Shown: in pieces, positions 12,208 through 24,042 of the stretch
Position numbering within the stretch: position 1 is the stretch's first letter
How the letters are laid out: each line of letters starts with the position of its first letter
Source of the DNA: Echinococcus granulosus
Lineage: Eukaryota > Platyhelminthes > Cestoda > Cyclophyllidea > Taeniidae
Reading direction: 5' to 3'
DNA: 64,000 nucleotides
Assembly (NCBI RefSeq): GCF_000524195.1
Contig: NW_020170394.1
Location: 674,639-738,638 of the forward strand
Made by a program: the position numbers and the translations under genes
Notes under the pieces: generated by a model
The model's database searches: none
What the model was told of the DNA's origin: nothing
The model's input: only the letters and a program-made list of their open reading frames with translations

Positions 12208-15200
12208 CTTTGGTCGCAAAATGTGGGTTAGGAATAATAACAGGAAGTAGGAAATCGTCAGCAATGTTTCATTTGATAAAACGCTGCAAATATATTCCAT
12301 TAAAAATATAATGCAAGAATCGACAAAAAAGTATTAACAATACACAAATTCGGCAAGGAGATTATAAACAGACATTATAGAACTTAAAATTCAAGGAATG
12401 AAGAAACGCTAGATCAACTCAAGAAATATACCACGTGCGTTTTCCACAGAAGAATTATCAGTAAAGATGAATAAAAAGGCCTAAGATCTCCAAATTATTG
12501 ACAATATTACAATAAATAGACAACTAAAATCGACTGACAGGTAGAAACACAAAGAAGTCAGAACTCTCCGTTCATGTCGCGTCAAAATAAACCGCGGAAA
12601 TGTGTGTAAATACAGCACAACTTACACAGGTACAACCAGATTATGTTCAAAAAAAACAATGGAAGCAAATATTTTCCAAAACAGTAGTAAATTATCCATA
12701 TATAATAATGGCAAACTCGAAATTAATCACAATTACTAAAATGCTAAAATGCCCCAAATCTCAAGAAGGGAGGAGGAAGCCAAACATCAGGTAGAAGTAA
12801 ACCAGAGGAAGCATTCATACCCAGCCAGTCACCGCGAACGAGACAGGCCTGAATCCACTTTGCCGTGACGATGGGGCAACCCAAAGCGACAGCCATGTAG
12901 ATTTTGGGTGTTCGAGTAAGACGCTCGGTGATGACATGGGTGGCCTCGCTCACATTCTCCACTAGGCGATGGGGCGCGATACCGATTTTGGGCATCTGGG
13001 CCAGAAGCTGCATAATAGCCAGACGTGTCTCCGTGTCCACGCCCGTGAAAACCAGCCTCACCTCCGTATCGATCCCAACCTCCGCCTTTGATGCAGCTGT
13101 TGGTGATGGCAGCAAAGGCTTTTGAGACGATGGTGGTTGCAGAGGGCTCAGCAGGGAGGCTGGGGGCTTGAGATCAACCTGCTGAGTAGGAGGAGGTATA
13201 GCAGTGGCAGGGGTAGAGGAGAGGGCTTCAGGTATTTGCAAGACGGGCGCATCCAGTACCGAATCGATCTTAATTGGTTGAGACGTTGTCTCCAACATCG
13301 GACCCACCGATGCGGGACGAGGAATGGTGTCCGGAGAAGCGGTAACACGATGAGGCGGTACAGACCTTGGTAGGTCATTTGCCCGTCGCTTCTGAGGCGG
13401 TGAAGCGCAATTAGCCGTTGGCGGACTATGCGGACGCTTCAAAATATGGGGCTCCGTTTCGAAATGGACACTGGGCACCAGTGGTGCCATCTAGACAACC
13501 AATTGTAAATATAAAATTCCAAAAAGGCACATTATTGTAGCGATAAGAAATGACTGAAAAAAATAAACACTATAAATAATACCATTTGAGAAAATATTGC
13601 AAACGTACGCACATTCTATGAATGGCTGAAATAGATCATGGGGAATATCGTTGAAAAAATAGCTCAGCATAATAACGCGATTCCTAAAACACTGATAAAA
13701 TTAAAACAAATAACAGAAGTAGTAAAAAGTGAATATCGTGAAAGGAAAACTTAAAACTTTAGAGCACATGAAACTCATAGGAGTTATTCACGAGGCATTT
13801 GCTACCGGATGTACGAAACAATGCTGCTCACCTCCTTTTTGATTCCCACTGTAGCTGGCGATGGTGAATGTGGCAGTGGCGGAGGCGTCGGCGCATGCGA
13901 TGTAGACATGGTGACGAGTGGAAAAGAACTCGAAGAGAGTGGTGCGGATGTGGAAAGCTGATGATTCATGGGGAGAGAGGAGCCTGTGGGATATTGCGGT
14001 GTGGAGGGAACGGGGTAGAGTAGCGGATAGACAGAGGTGGGAATTTGCTGTGACATCTGCTGTGCTGCAGCAATAGCAGTGGCGCGATGAGCGGCTACTC
14101 TTTCACTCTCTTCACGAAGTAGCGTTTCTCGGAGCATGCCCGTTTTAGCGCGCTCTACTTCCTCCGCCGTCAAGCTTGGCAAAGTACACCTGTTGTAGAT
14201 GTGTGCTACTTATGGCATGTAAGTAGAAGAGAACCCAATACTATGCAAATGTATGTTAGGGTTAACATATTAAACCCACCCCTTATTAAGATACCCATGA
14301 AAGTCTCTTCGATCAACACATTTTAAGCAAACTATGAGTACTTAGCATCTAATAACCTTAAAATTTGAGCAGTTCATAAGAATTTGCCTAGTAAATTTAG
14401 AACCCATATGAGTTTACCCAGCTTCATAACAAGAAGCAACTCGGCGAAGTTACTATTTAACATGGGGATTGGCTTAATAAGTTAATTTTAAGCGATTCTT
14501 CGAAACGCAAGTTAACATAGCATGTACTGGTTGAATGAGGGGAAACAAACCTTTTCTCGGCCTCACCGTCAATGATTCCCTCACCATCCTCCGTTTGCTG
14601 TTGACGCCGCAGAGCAGCAGCCGCCTCTTCCTCCGCCTCCTCTTGACGCAACTGACTTCGTAGTTTCGCCAAATGCTGCAGAGAAAATGGGCATAACAGG
14701 TTTAGGATCGGTAGGTTGCTTTTGACAAGCCGTATCAGGACAACAGCTCAATAACTATTGACCTCGGAGAGTGAGGTATTTTGGCAGACATTAGATCATA
14801 CAAAGAATACAGTCACTAATAACAGTAAAAGTTGTCACCTATGGTAAGCGGAATTGCTATAAGGAAATTAGGCCACGTACTCTCTGCCTCTAGAATTTTA
14901 GTTTTTCCGACAAAAGAAACGGTTTTGGAGCAAAATCGCATGAAAACGAAATTTGACGCTGACGTGTCGTCGAACTCGAGCGAAGTTTTGCGATCGTGGG
15001 AAACGGCCGACCGAATAGTTTTACACCGGAAAAAACTCTGTAGCAAATTATTTCCTTAAGAAAAATTAGGGCTTCTATTTGAGCCGAAGTCATTAATATT
15101 GCGACACATCAAAGCAAACACTGGTGGAAGTTTCTGACATTTTCATTATTATGACATTGAAGTCACCAAATGTCACACAACTTGAGGAATCTCCCTGTCG

Positions 15201-18200
15201 TGTGGTTACGACTGCGGCTACTAGCTGCGATTTCTGAAATAGTACATAGAGATTTGAAAGGACCATTTCTTCCCTTAAATAAAGCCACAGAAACTCTAAA
15301 AGGTGGATGATATGGAATGTCTTTCTAATAAACGACTTTTCATCTAAGCAGTAAATGAAAATATGGCACCCTGAGTAAATATTCCACTATATCTCAGATG
15401 AAAATCCAAATAACATTATTAAACTAACAAATGTGAGAAATATGCAACAGATAATAATAAAAAAATACCTCCCAAGATTCAGGGGTAATGGAAATACCCT
15501 GCTGCCAGCCAACTAAAACGTAAATAAAAATTACGTCAGGCCAAAATAGTATTATCAAAGGTACTACAAGAGAGCACACCGTACCAAATTGACATGAGAA
15601 AAAGGCTCGCTTTTTAGAAAAAAAGACAGCATTTCATTATGACCAATTTACATCAAATTTGTAAGATAAATTCAATGTACTTAGACACAGAAATATCATG
15701 CAGAAGGCAGAAGCGCAATGATTATGCATCCCTCCCAGAACACAAGCTGCACACATAACAATTTAGATCCATAACTACAAAACTGCTCTGGAGAGAGCAA
15801 GCAAATGGGAAAGCAATGTTCCTCCAAAATAAGATTTCAAGACCAAATTGCATTAAAACGTTTCAGAAACAAGGTGATACAATGTTCAAGTTAAAACACT
15901 ACAATGTACATCCTTGCCTCATGGCCGTATTCCTGTTGCTTGCTCAAACAGTTTCAATGGAGAAAGAGGAATTGAACAAACCCATGATCTCCTGCACCCG
16001 CGGAGTTCGCGTCTCCAAGGCGATGGAGGCATCGGAGGCGTCGAAGCAGAGGTACTTGTGAGAAATGTCTGCAGCCATGGCTGACACATCACCCAAGTAA
16101 ATGTCCTGCAGCCAGCGGAGGTTCACACAGGGAATGCCCCAGACCGTTGCCATTTCGTATTTCTTGCCTTGTGGCCTGTTTTAAAATTGATTAAGCAAAT
16201 GGAACGTGATTGTAAATTAATAGTGTTTCAATCCCATAGGCAGAGTTCAAAACCGAACGGACTATACTGCAATAATGATTTGCTAAAATTTCATATTTTG
16301 GGAGACTCAAAAGCGAACGACAACTCAACACTGAACGAACAGACTGAGGACAAATTTACTTTAGGACGAGGAACGAAATATGAAAATAGAAGACACTTTC
16401 ATCTGTAAAGGATTGAAATTTTATTCAAAGGTGTAAAGTAGCTTAACGTGAAGCGAGTTTAATTGATGGATTCAAATGCTGAGAAAATAATAATCGAAAT
16501 AGGAGAAACTGACCGTTTGCAAACCAGGATAGTATTCATTTGATCGAGGTAATCCGTAAAGGAAGCGCCTATTTGCTTGATTATGGTCTCTACTTTTACT
16601 CTTTCTATACCATCGAATCCAGTTATGGATATTACCTGCAAGGAAAATTAATAACCAGTTCTGAGCACATTCTTCCCATCCTAGCGCCTATGCACCCGAT
16701 TGTTCGATTGTTAAAACATTGTGACCGGAATGCAGGATAAATAAACTTGGCTTTAAGATTACATAAGTCATTAAATATTAAATAAGACCGTCTTCTAAAT
16801 AAATGTCTTGCATCAAAACTACCCTGTTCTATTTTTGAAAAGCAAAATACTTGTAAAAGGCAGTTTTAAGCACATAAGCGAATTAAGGCAAGGGTAGCCC
16901 GACTCTTAATGGACCGAAATCACCGTTTTTGCTAGCATTAAATCCAACCGAAGAGTTCGAACAATTCGATAATGGATAAAACGGTAGTAACTAACTTGAG
17001 ATCGGATGAAGGAGAAACTGACACCTGGAGCAAACGCAGAGGGAAGGTGGATGATCTCGTAGGGAGGGACTAGTTTACCCTTGGCTAAGATATCATTCAG
17101 CCAGTAGATCGTCACCAATCGCTTCCGATCCCGGATGGCCTGGGAAGGTTAGGATCATTTCGTATACCCACAACTAGTCCACATGAACCCCAGTCAAAAG
17201 CATGGAATCCAGTTTCAGTAGCCAGATTGAACTATGATGATTTACTAAAAGATGAACCTTTAAACAAATTACTTGATAACATTAAGTAGAAATTCGGACA
17301 AGACTGCCACCGAAAATGTGATTTTCAAAATCAACCCATATTGCGAAGAAAAGTTATCAAGTGAAATGAAATAAGGTGTTTTTCATTAATTATAACTACA
17401 AACAACAGAAAACTCGGCAAATTATTTTTTATGAACCAAATGGTACATCAATTCCCATGTGGGACATATCTGATCAAGATCTCGAACAATTTGATGCATT
17501 TGATCCCAAGAACGGGCGTGAAGATAGAAAAAGTAATAAGGCACCCAAGGACTTTTCTCCTGACAGCAGGCCATTAATTCAACTCTGGCCTCCCTGTAAC
17601 GAAGCAGTGTGGCAACCAGCCGCCTGTCGTGCATCTGTTCGGACAGACTGCACAGATCTCGAACCAAAAAGCGTTGAACAACTTTATGATTGGTTCGGTA
17701 CAGTAGCTCAGGGCACTGAAACTTTTCTCGAATAAGGACGTTCTTGACTGCTCCAGAAAAGGTTAAAGCTTTATCCCCCACTGTAGGAGAAGGACTAGAG
17801 GACGGAAAAGAGTTAGAGGAATCGTTCATTATGAGTATTTCTGTACTTGTTGTATTTACAGGACTCGGAGAATCCTCTAATTCACTGCCGCAAAGAAGAC
17901 GTGCAGTATCAGTAACAGGAGAGGGCTCATCGGATACTTGTAACGACGTTGAACATGACTTACAGCTATCTAGTAATCGGAGTGGACTCGTAGTGGAATT
18001 GCCGATCGAGCGTGTGACAGTTTCTAGCTCAATTCCTACAGAGAACGACAGATAACCTAGGTCTGGAGATGTACGGCAGTGAAACGTTGGGCGAAAAAAA
18101 GCCAGTCCCATGGATGAAGCAAAAAAACAAGTGGAAATTGTAGTAATGAGATACAAATTTAAGCGCAGTACGAATTAAAAATTCAGCAATCAATAAGATG

Positions 18201-21200
18201 AAGCGATGGTAAAAAGCACGTGACATCAGCTGGAAAGAAGGGACCTTGGTGGAGTTCTGACTTCATTAATTTCACGACAAATATAACACCAGTATATATG
18301 TGTGCATACATATAAGGCAATGACTAAGTCCTATCCAGTTAAACGGTAGTTGGTACGAGGATGAGCTGGAAAATTTATGAAATTCATAAAGGGTAGTTGT
18401 AAAAGATACCAATTTTAAGGCATTTTAACAATCATGTGGTCAAATTATACTTAATTGGGTTCTTGAGAGGTAACCATGATGCGTACATTTAGAATGCATA
18501 CTAGAAACACGTAGTACCTGTTACCAATATAATAATGCGTTTCCAAATAAAAAATAGCAGCCATGGAACGAGTTCACGGGTACCTGATGGTAAAGATCCG
18601 GGTCTCCTAGTGTCCAATCCATGATGATGTGCGTAACTCGAGTAGGTTCGTAGGTTGTGACAACTTCCGCACCATAGGAGCGAATGATTTTTTTCCAGAG
18701 GGATTTGCGAGCCTCACCAAAGGATTGGTAGCCAACGATGAGCATAACACAGCCAATGAGGCAATCCTGCGCAGCTGTGGGACAGGAGTAGCCCACGTGC
18801 CCGCGAAAGACGGGAAGTTGGAAGGCGGGAGGGATTGACGGAACAGACTGCTGTGCGGGCACTGGCTGCTGCATCCCCGTGGCAGTGGCAACCGCGGCAG
18901 CGTTCAGTTGCTGCTGCTGCTGTTGGGTTCGCAGAATAGAGGGGCTATAGCCACAGCCGACAGCCGCAGCAGAGGGTCGAGTGGGCAACATCCCCCCACT
19001 GCGGTAATGGGAGGACGGGGGCACCATGTGGCGCTGCTGCACCGCCGCAGCAGCCATCATGTGTCGAATCTGCGAGGTTGCGTTCACCGAGGCACGGGCA
19101 CTGGGAGCCAACGGCTGGGTGACAGCGGCATGGGCGCCCTGCACCGGGTGGCCTGCAGAAGACACCTGCTGGGGCTGCAGTAGCATCTGCCGCTGTTGAA
19201 TAAAGTTGCCGCCTCCTTGTGGTATATGACCCTGAAGTTGACCTTTAAGCAATGTTTCACAAACGGGTCGTGAGAAAAATATTTAGTAAAGTTATAAGCG
19301 TTCTGAAGGTGGCAGAATCCAATTAAGAGTAATGACAGCAATAGCAACAGATAAGCAAAAGAAGTACAGTCCGATCGAAAGTAAAGATGAATCATATGAG
19401 CTTAAGGTTGGGTCAGTCAACAATATGCTTTCCCATTTGAAACTAAATGGGTTGATCGGTTGATTGTGAACTGTGAAAAGTTTAATTTGAATGATTCTAT
19501 GAGACGACCTGCTAATAGCAGTTTTTAACCATCTGTAAGGATAGTGGTTCAACTTTGGCTGCAAGCCCAAAAAATTGACAACAAAGCATTAGCATTTGTA
19601 GATCTAATAATTCTTTTGGTAATATTAATTCCACAGGGCATTTAGCCTTTAAGTGTCGACGCCACTAGATTAAAATAGCATATCTACTCACTTTGCGAAA
19701 CCATGCAATGCTGCTGAGTTGAAGCAACTTGGGCCGACGCCGACACGTGGGGTGACTGTACGATAATTCTGTGTTGCTGCTGCTGTGGTTGCGTCTGAGG
19801 TTGCGTTTGACCATAAAACTGCCCTTGTTGAATGGACACTGCTTGCTGAGACTGAGGATGCTGAGTCTGAATGATTGATGCCTGCGCACCTGCTACACTC
19901 ATTACGGATCTTGCGGCAGACACACCGATCACTGTCTGCTGCTGCTGCTGTGGTATTTGCTGACCCTGTACAACTGCCGGCTGAAGTCTTCCACCAACAG
20001 GCTGCGTCTGATTCTGTTGTTGTGTGGAAGCTACGTCTGTAACAAACATATAAGAGGATCCAGAGAAAATTCAGCATATATATTTTCGTCAAATGGTGTT
20101 TAGGCTTGCTGATACCATCAGCCATAGTCAGGACCACTAACTAGTTTCTCAATTTGTTCCTAACTGTTATGAATATAACATAGGGAATCTATGACATAAA
20201 CTCGTCTTTAGAATTGGTACCATCTTGTTCCACTAAATTAGTAGCACTCATGCAAACATTCGGACTTGACATAGAAACTGTTGATTATAACAGAAGACTC
20301 AATTGACAATCCAAAGTCCAGTGAAAGACGACGTTTCAAAGGAAGCCTGGATACCGATAATGGGAGAAAATCACATTTCATACATGCGACGCGTTCTTGT
20401 TGATTGCCAGTGGCAGAGCAGGGGTCTGTGGGAACGCCAGCAGTTGCCGGAGTCGTAGAGCTGTGATAGAGAATGGAGGAGGCAGAGCCATTGCTTGTCA
20501 AGGCTTGCTGTGCTTGGGTGTATACAGGCGACCCAACAATACTTGGAGGTCGAGGCGATGCACATTGGACCGCGGAACTGGAGCTCGCAACTGCTCGCAT
20601 CTGCGCTCCACCGGCTCCGATGTACTGAGCATTCTGAAGGAGAACGGGACAAACTAGAAGCATAGCCACTAAATGCAGGAACATTAACAGCTAACAAAAT
20701 CTAAGCGCTTGCACTGAGTTCCTGAGCGGTTACGACCTGCTGTACCCCAACAGACGTCTGAATAATTATCTGCTGCTGCCCGAGTTGATGAGAGTGCTGT
20801 TGTGGATTAGATTTCACTTGTTGAGCCAGCTGTGCATACTGTTGTTGGCCCTGATGATTGGGAGGTAACGCCTGTCTTACAGTTTGAGCTGTACGTGGCG
20901 GCTGGGGCCTAATGGTTGGTTGTTGCTGTTGTTGTTGTTGTTGAGTTTGCAAACCTGCCACTTGTATCTGCATTTGCCCTGATGTCTGCTTATACTGCTG
21001 TGGTTGGGGCTGTCTACCCTGAATAAAGACAGGAGAGAGCACGCCACCACTGCCTGAGGGTGAAGGAACGCGTTTTTGTTGTTGCTGCTGCTGATGTTGC
21101 AGTTGAATGAGCTGCTGCTGCTGCGGAGTTTGTCCTGGCTGCAAAAGCACTTGCTGCGTAGCAGTTGGAGGCAAGCCCTCCTTACTTGTGGAGCCCTCCA

Positions 21201-24042
21201 GAAGGGCCTGAACGTTCTCTGTTGTGGTTACAGTTTGTCCCAATTGAAGGTCCGGGGCTGAGGGTGCTCGAACAATAAAAGTGGCTGTTCTGGGCTGACC
21301 GGGTGTGGCCTGTGCACCCTGCAACAACAATGGAGACACCTGCACCTGCTGAGGTGTTCCGACGGAGGCCATCCTCCCCTTCTGAAACTGGTCTAAATTA
21401 AAATGAAAAACTGTGAAAGTGACGAATTCTGACATCACCAGAGAGTAAAAGCTGTACTAAACTGGAAAGCCCAAAGATGATTATTTTTAGCTTACTCTGA
21501 GCGGCTATTAGAGCCTGTTGTTGATACTGCTGATGCTGCTGCTGTTGAAGCAGGAAGGCAGGAGTCTGTTGAATGGCACCATTTTGCTGCGAAGTGGATG
21601 GCATTCGCGGCGTGCCAGTCATTTGAGCTACTCCGGGATTAGCTGTTGCGACTAAAACAGTTGCTGTTGTAGAGTGTGGGAAGAGTTGAGTCGCTCCCCC
21701 AGAGGCATCCACAGTCACCGTTGTAAACTGTTGTGGCTGACCAAGCGAGGCGACTGGCGCGACTGCAATCTCCGCCAGCTCAGTGCGCTTTACACTGCCT
21801 TTGGACGTCTTTTGACCTCCAGTGCCCGCCTTTGATATGGAGGTCCCAACCCCTGCGCCGCCAGCCTGACTGGCACCACGATTGGCTGGTGACTTAGGAG
21901 ATTTGGGCTTCCTCTGTGTTCCACCAGTGGCTATGGGAGTAGAGCCTGTGGGCAGGAAAGTACCCGGCATCTGTCCATTTTCGCCACGATTTTGCGAGTT
22001 GTCCTACATAGGGAGGGGAAGGGAATGTTCACGATTCACATTTGGTACATACGCTTCATGAGATGGAACTCACTTTATTCCAATTGGCCTGCTGACTGAG
22101 TATATTCTTAACATTTTGCATGACAATAGCATGCTTCTGCTCTTCGTTCAAGCCCTGTTCACTGGGGTGTTTATTGACTTTACTCTTGCCTGAACTTTTA
22201 GCCGGTTTCGGCTCAGGGGCGTGATGAAGCTGTTGGTGAAAAGTAGTTGACACTTGAGGCTGTGAGACAACAGGTAAACTGCCAGAAGCAAATCCGACCA
22301 AGCCTTTAGAAAAGTGGAAAAGGCCAATAACAAACAATAAGCGTTTAGTTAGTTGCAACTAATTTGTCACATGAACATACCGGTATTTGTGGATATTATT
22401 CGAGATGCCAAATTACCAGAAGCGTTTTCTAACGAAGTGCTAATGGCAGGCTGAAAAAAAGGAACAATTTTATCCGTTTTAATTCAGTTACTGAAACCAT
22501 TTAATAGAGAGAACATTCCAGACATGATACAACGAAGAAAGCAGGGGTCTGCGGACATACCTGTATGCCGAAAACATGGCGAACTGCTTCGGGGGAAATG
22601 TGGTAATATTCCTACCGTTGGGAATGGAATTAGGGCTAGGACTATCAGTGCCAAACACTAATGTGAACCAGCCAGTTTATGACAAAATGTTGGTTTATTC
22701 GAAGGATACGGACTTACGACTGATGTTCCAATTCCTCCTATTTGCGGGGCCAAATTTTGCGATGACTGCTCAACAAACTGGACGGGAGCTACCGCTGGCT
22801 TTGGCATAATTGGAGGCTTTGGAAGAGTAAGCTTTATTAGAAGCTCGACGTTGTATTTTTCGCAGTCAAGCAACTCCTGAGCCCTTACACACTCAATAAC
22901 CCAATCCGGCGACACCATCTTGACATTAGGAAAGTGTGTTTTGCAACGCTCATATAAGAACTAAAAGAGACGTTATTAACCATATCACAACCAACGCCTG
23001 ATGCTCGACCTATAATGAGGTGAGTTGTTTTTGTATCAATAACAGTTCTGCAATGAGCCCCACGAATAATGAGATGAGATGTTAATGTTACAACATCCTT
23101 GAGTGAGACCTATAGATTGCAATTGTGCAATATGAAAGAAAAAAGAGGGTACCTCTGATATAACAGCCGTAACGCCTTTAAATGTCTTGGTAAAATTGGG
23201 ATGAAATGGCAGGAATCTAAGCAACCAATAAAAACAACGATAAGGACCTACGGTAGAAAGGAGTTTTTGGAGAGGGAGTGGCGAACCCACTGAGACTAAA
23301 CGAACAATAACGTTAAAACCAAGACTGACAGTCACGACAGGAACAGCGTAAAGGTCCTCAGCCTCCCCCACTTCACCCGCTTCCCCATTATCGCTTATTG
23401 CAAACTTGACACTGTCTGAGAGGATTGGATGCTTCAGAGCACCAAGAGCTTTCAAATCACCGACGATCTAAGCAAAGTAAGTCCTTGTGTGCATCAGGTT
23501 ATCAAAATAACTATAGAAAATGAGTTCAAATCACTTAGTAATCAAAATAAATTCTTTCATAATCAGAGCTGTGCGGTTGTCAATCATATTTATGAATAAA
23601 GAGCTGCTAGTATTCTAATAAAGGTAATGGAAAAGCCGAAAATTTTGAAGATGCACCCAGCCAAATAGTGACAAATGGAGCATAAGAGCACAAACGAAGT
23701 AAGATAGTGGTGCAAAGATTATAAATATTTAAGAAAAATCGGCTTCATAAAAACAAAAATGGAGAATGAGCAGCAAAGTAATGTGGGTCGTGCTCAGGTA
23801 AACTTAGGAATGTTAACAGAAAAAGGCCAATACGTTAAAAAAACTTCATGAGAAACCTCACGAAAAATAGTGAGGAGCAATTTTGTAAGCAATTCAACGA
23901 ACGGCTCACGATAAGATCCACTCATAGCATAGGATGACACAAAACGATACCAGCAACCGTATACAACCAAGGTGTAACCAACCTTATCATCGTCACTGTC
24001 TATGAGATAATATCGTATGGCCGAAAATACGCTAGAGGCCAT
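10986..24042 (-). CDS. PAXIP1: PAXIP1/PTIP homologue, six BRCT domains with long Gln-rich middle
   Basis: PTIP is a nuclear BRCT scaffold that links DNA-damage signalling (53BP1) with H3K4 methyltransferase complexes. Exons: 24042-23983, 23467-23330, 23295-23252, 23216-23153, 23109-22996, 22960-22718, 22611-22561, 22450-22381, 22303-22074, 22003-21496, 21392-20737, 20633-20384, 20036-19692, 19242-18584, 17139-16996, 16635-16514, 16175-15950, 14675-14551, 14189-13832, 13490-12821, 12207-11887, 11809-10986. Every junction keeps phase, giving about 2,073 aa, nearly twice the human protein. BRCT1-2 lie at residues about 1-200, BRCT3-4 at 1080-1290 and BRCT5-6 at 1610-1835. Between them are Gln/Pro/Ser-rich tracts and an acidic coiled-coil segment. 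ATG 24042 is chosen because FSAIRYYL matches the family's N-terminus. The 20737 donor could be 3 nt further on, and the end at 10986 is the first in-frame stop. Confidence 0.88.
17422..18156 (-). CDS. Unidentified long ORF inside a PAXIP1 intron (possible nested gene)
   Basis: An open frame of 244 codons lies within the 1.4-kb intron between PAXIP1 exons 18584 and 17139, on the same strand. The first 30 or so codons look like non-coding readthrough. From about 18063 it reads like protein: a Ser/Thr/Pro-rich segment, then a helical part with LVRDLCSLSEQMHDRRLV and SPWVPYYFFYLHARSWDQM, ending at a TAA. I do not recognise the family. A possible upstream exon starts at ATG 18226 and encodes a hydrophobic segment (FILLIAEFLI) that could be a membrane anchor; a donor GTACTG followed by the acceptor CTCCAG near 18064 keeps phase. 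It could be a nested gene, an alternative PAXIP1 end exon or a chance ORF; splice evidence is weak. Confidence 0.35.
   Translation of the reverse strand: MYLITTISTCFFASSMGLAFFRPTFHCRTSPDLGYLSFSVGIELETVTRSIGNSTTSPLRLLDSCKSCSTSLQVSDEPSPVTDTARLLCGSELEDSPSPVNTTSTEILIMNDSSNSFPSSSPSPTVGDKALTFSGAVKNVLIREKFQCPELLYRTNHKVVQRFLVRDLCSLSEQMHDRRLVATLLRYREARVELMACCQEKSPWVPYYFFYLHARSWDQMHQIVRDLDQICPTWELMYHLVHKK
18584..22611 (-). other. PAXIP1: PAXIP1 low-complexity Gln/Pro/Ser-rich region, ending in BRCT3
   Basis: Exons 7-14 encode roughly residues 222-1144. Apart from the BRCT3 start at the end of exon 14 they are low complexity: polyglutamine runs up to about eight residues from mixed CAA/CAG codons, Gln-Pro and Ala-rich stretches, and a basic patch rich in Lys-Ser-Pro. 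Gln-rich linkers are known in vertebrate PTIP, but this one is several times longer. The region is very likely disordered. The reading frame stays open through eight spliced exons, arguing against a pseudogene. Confidence 0.8.
20923..20945 (-). repeat. CAA/CAG glutamine-codon repeat in PAXIP1
   Basis: An interrupted CAA/CAG tract on the minus strand encodes eight consecutive glutamines. Similar shorter tracts lie near 18908-18925, 19775-19790, 19940-19955 and 21076-21120 in the same gene. The codon mixing makes them less prone to slippage than pure CAG. Confidence 0.7.
22718..24042 (-). other. PAXIP1: PAXIP1 tandem BRCT1-BRCT2
   Basis: Six exons encode the N-terminal BRCT pair. Conserved points are the acidic stretch GEAGEVGEAEDLY followed by PVVT and SQWV (end of BRCT1), then FKGVTAVISE, THLII and KMVSPDWVIECV (BRCT2), whose Trp is the usual BRCT core residue. 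The introns inside this block are 34, 35, 43 and 35 nt. The only long one (515 nt) follows exon 1. Confidence 0.88.

Noticed and set aside
11866..12300. Minus-strand ORF of 144 aa over PAXIP1 exon 21
   Set aside because: It is the wrong frame. The BRCT6 alignment (AEIDWLIEDAEAEENL) runs in another frame from 12207, with a good acceptor and matching phase.
17376..18055. Two plus-strand ORFs opposite the nested minus-strand ORF
   Set aside because: They are interrupted at 17735-17744 and show no recognisable features. The minus frame is the longer and more protein-like.
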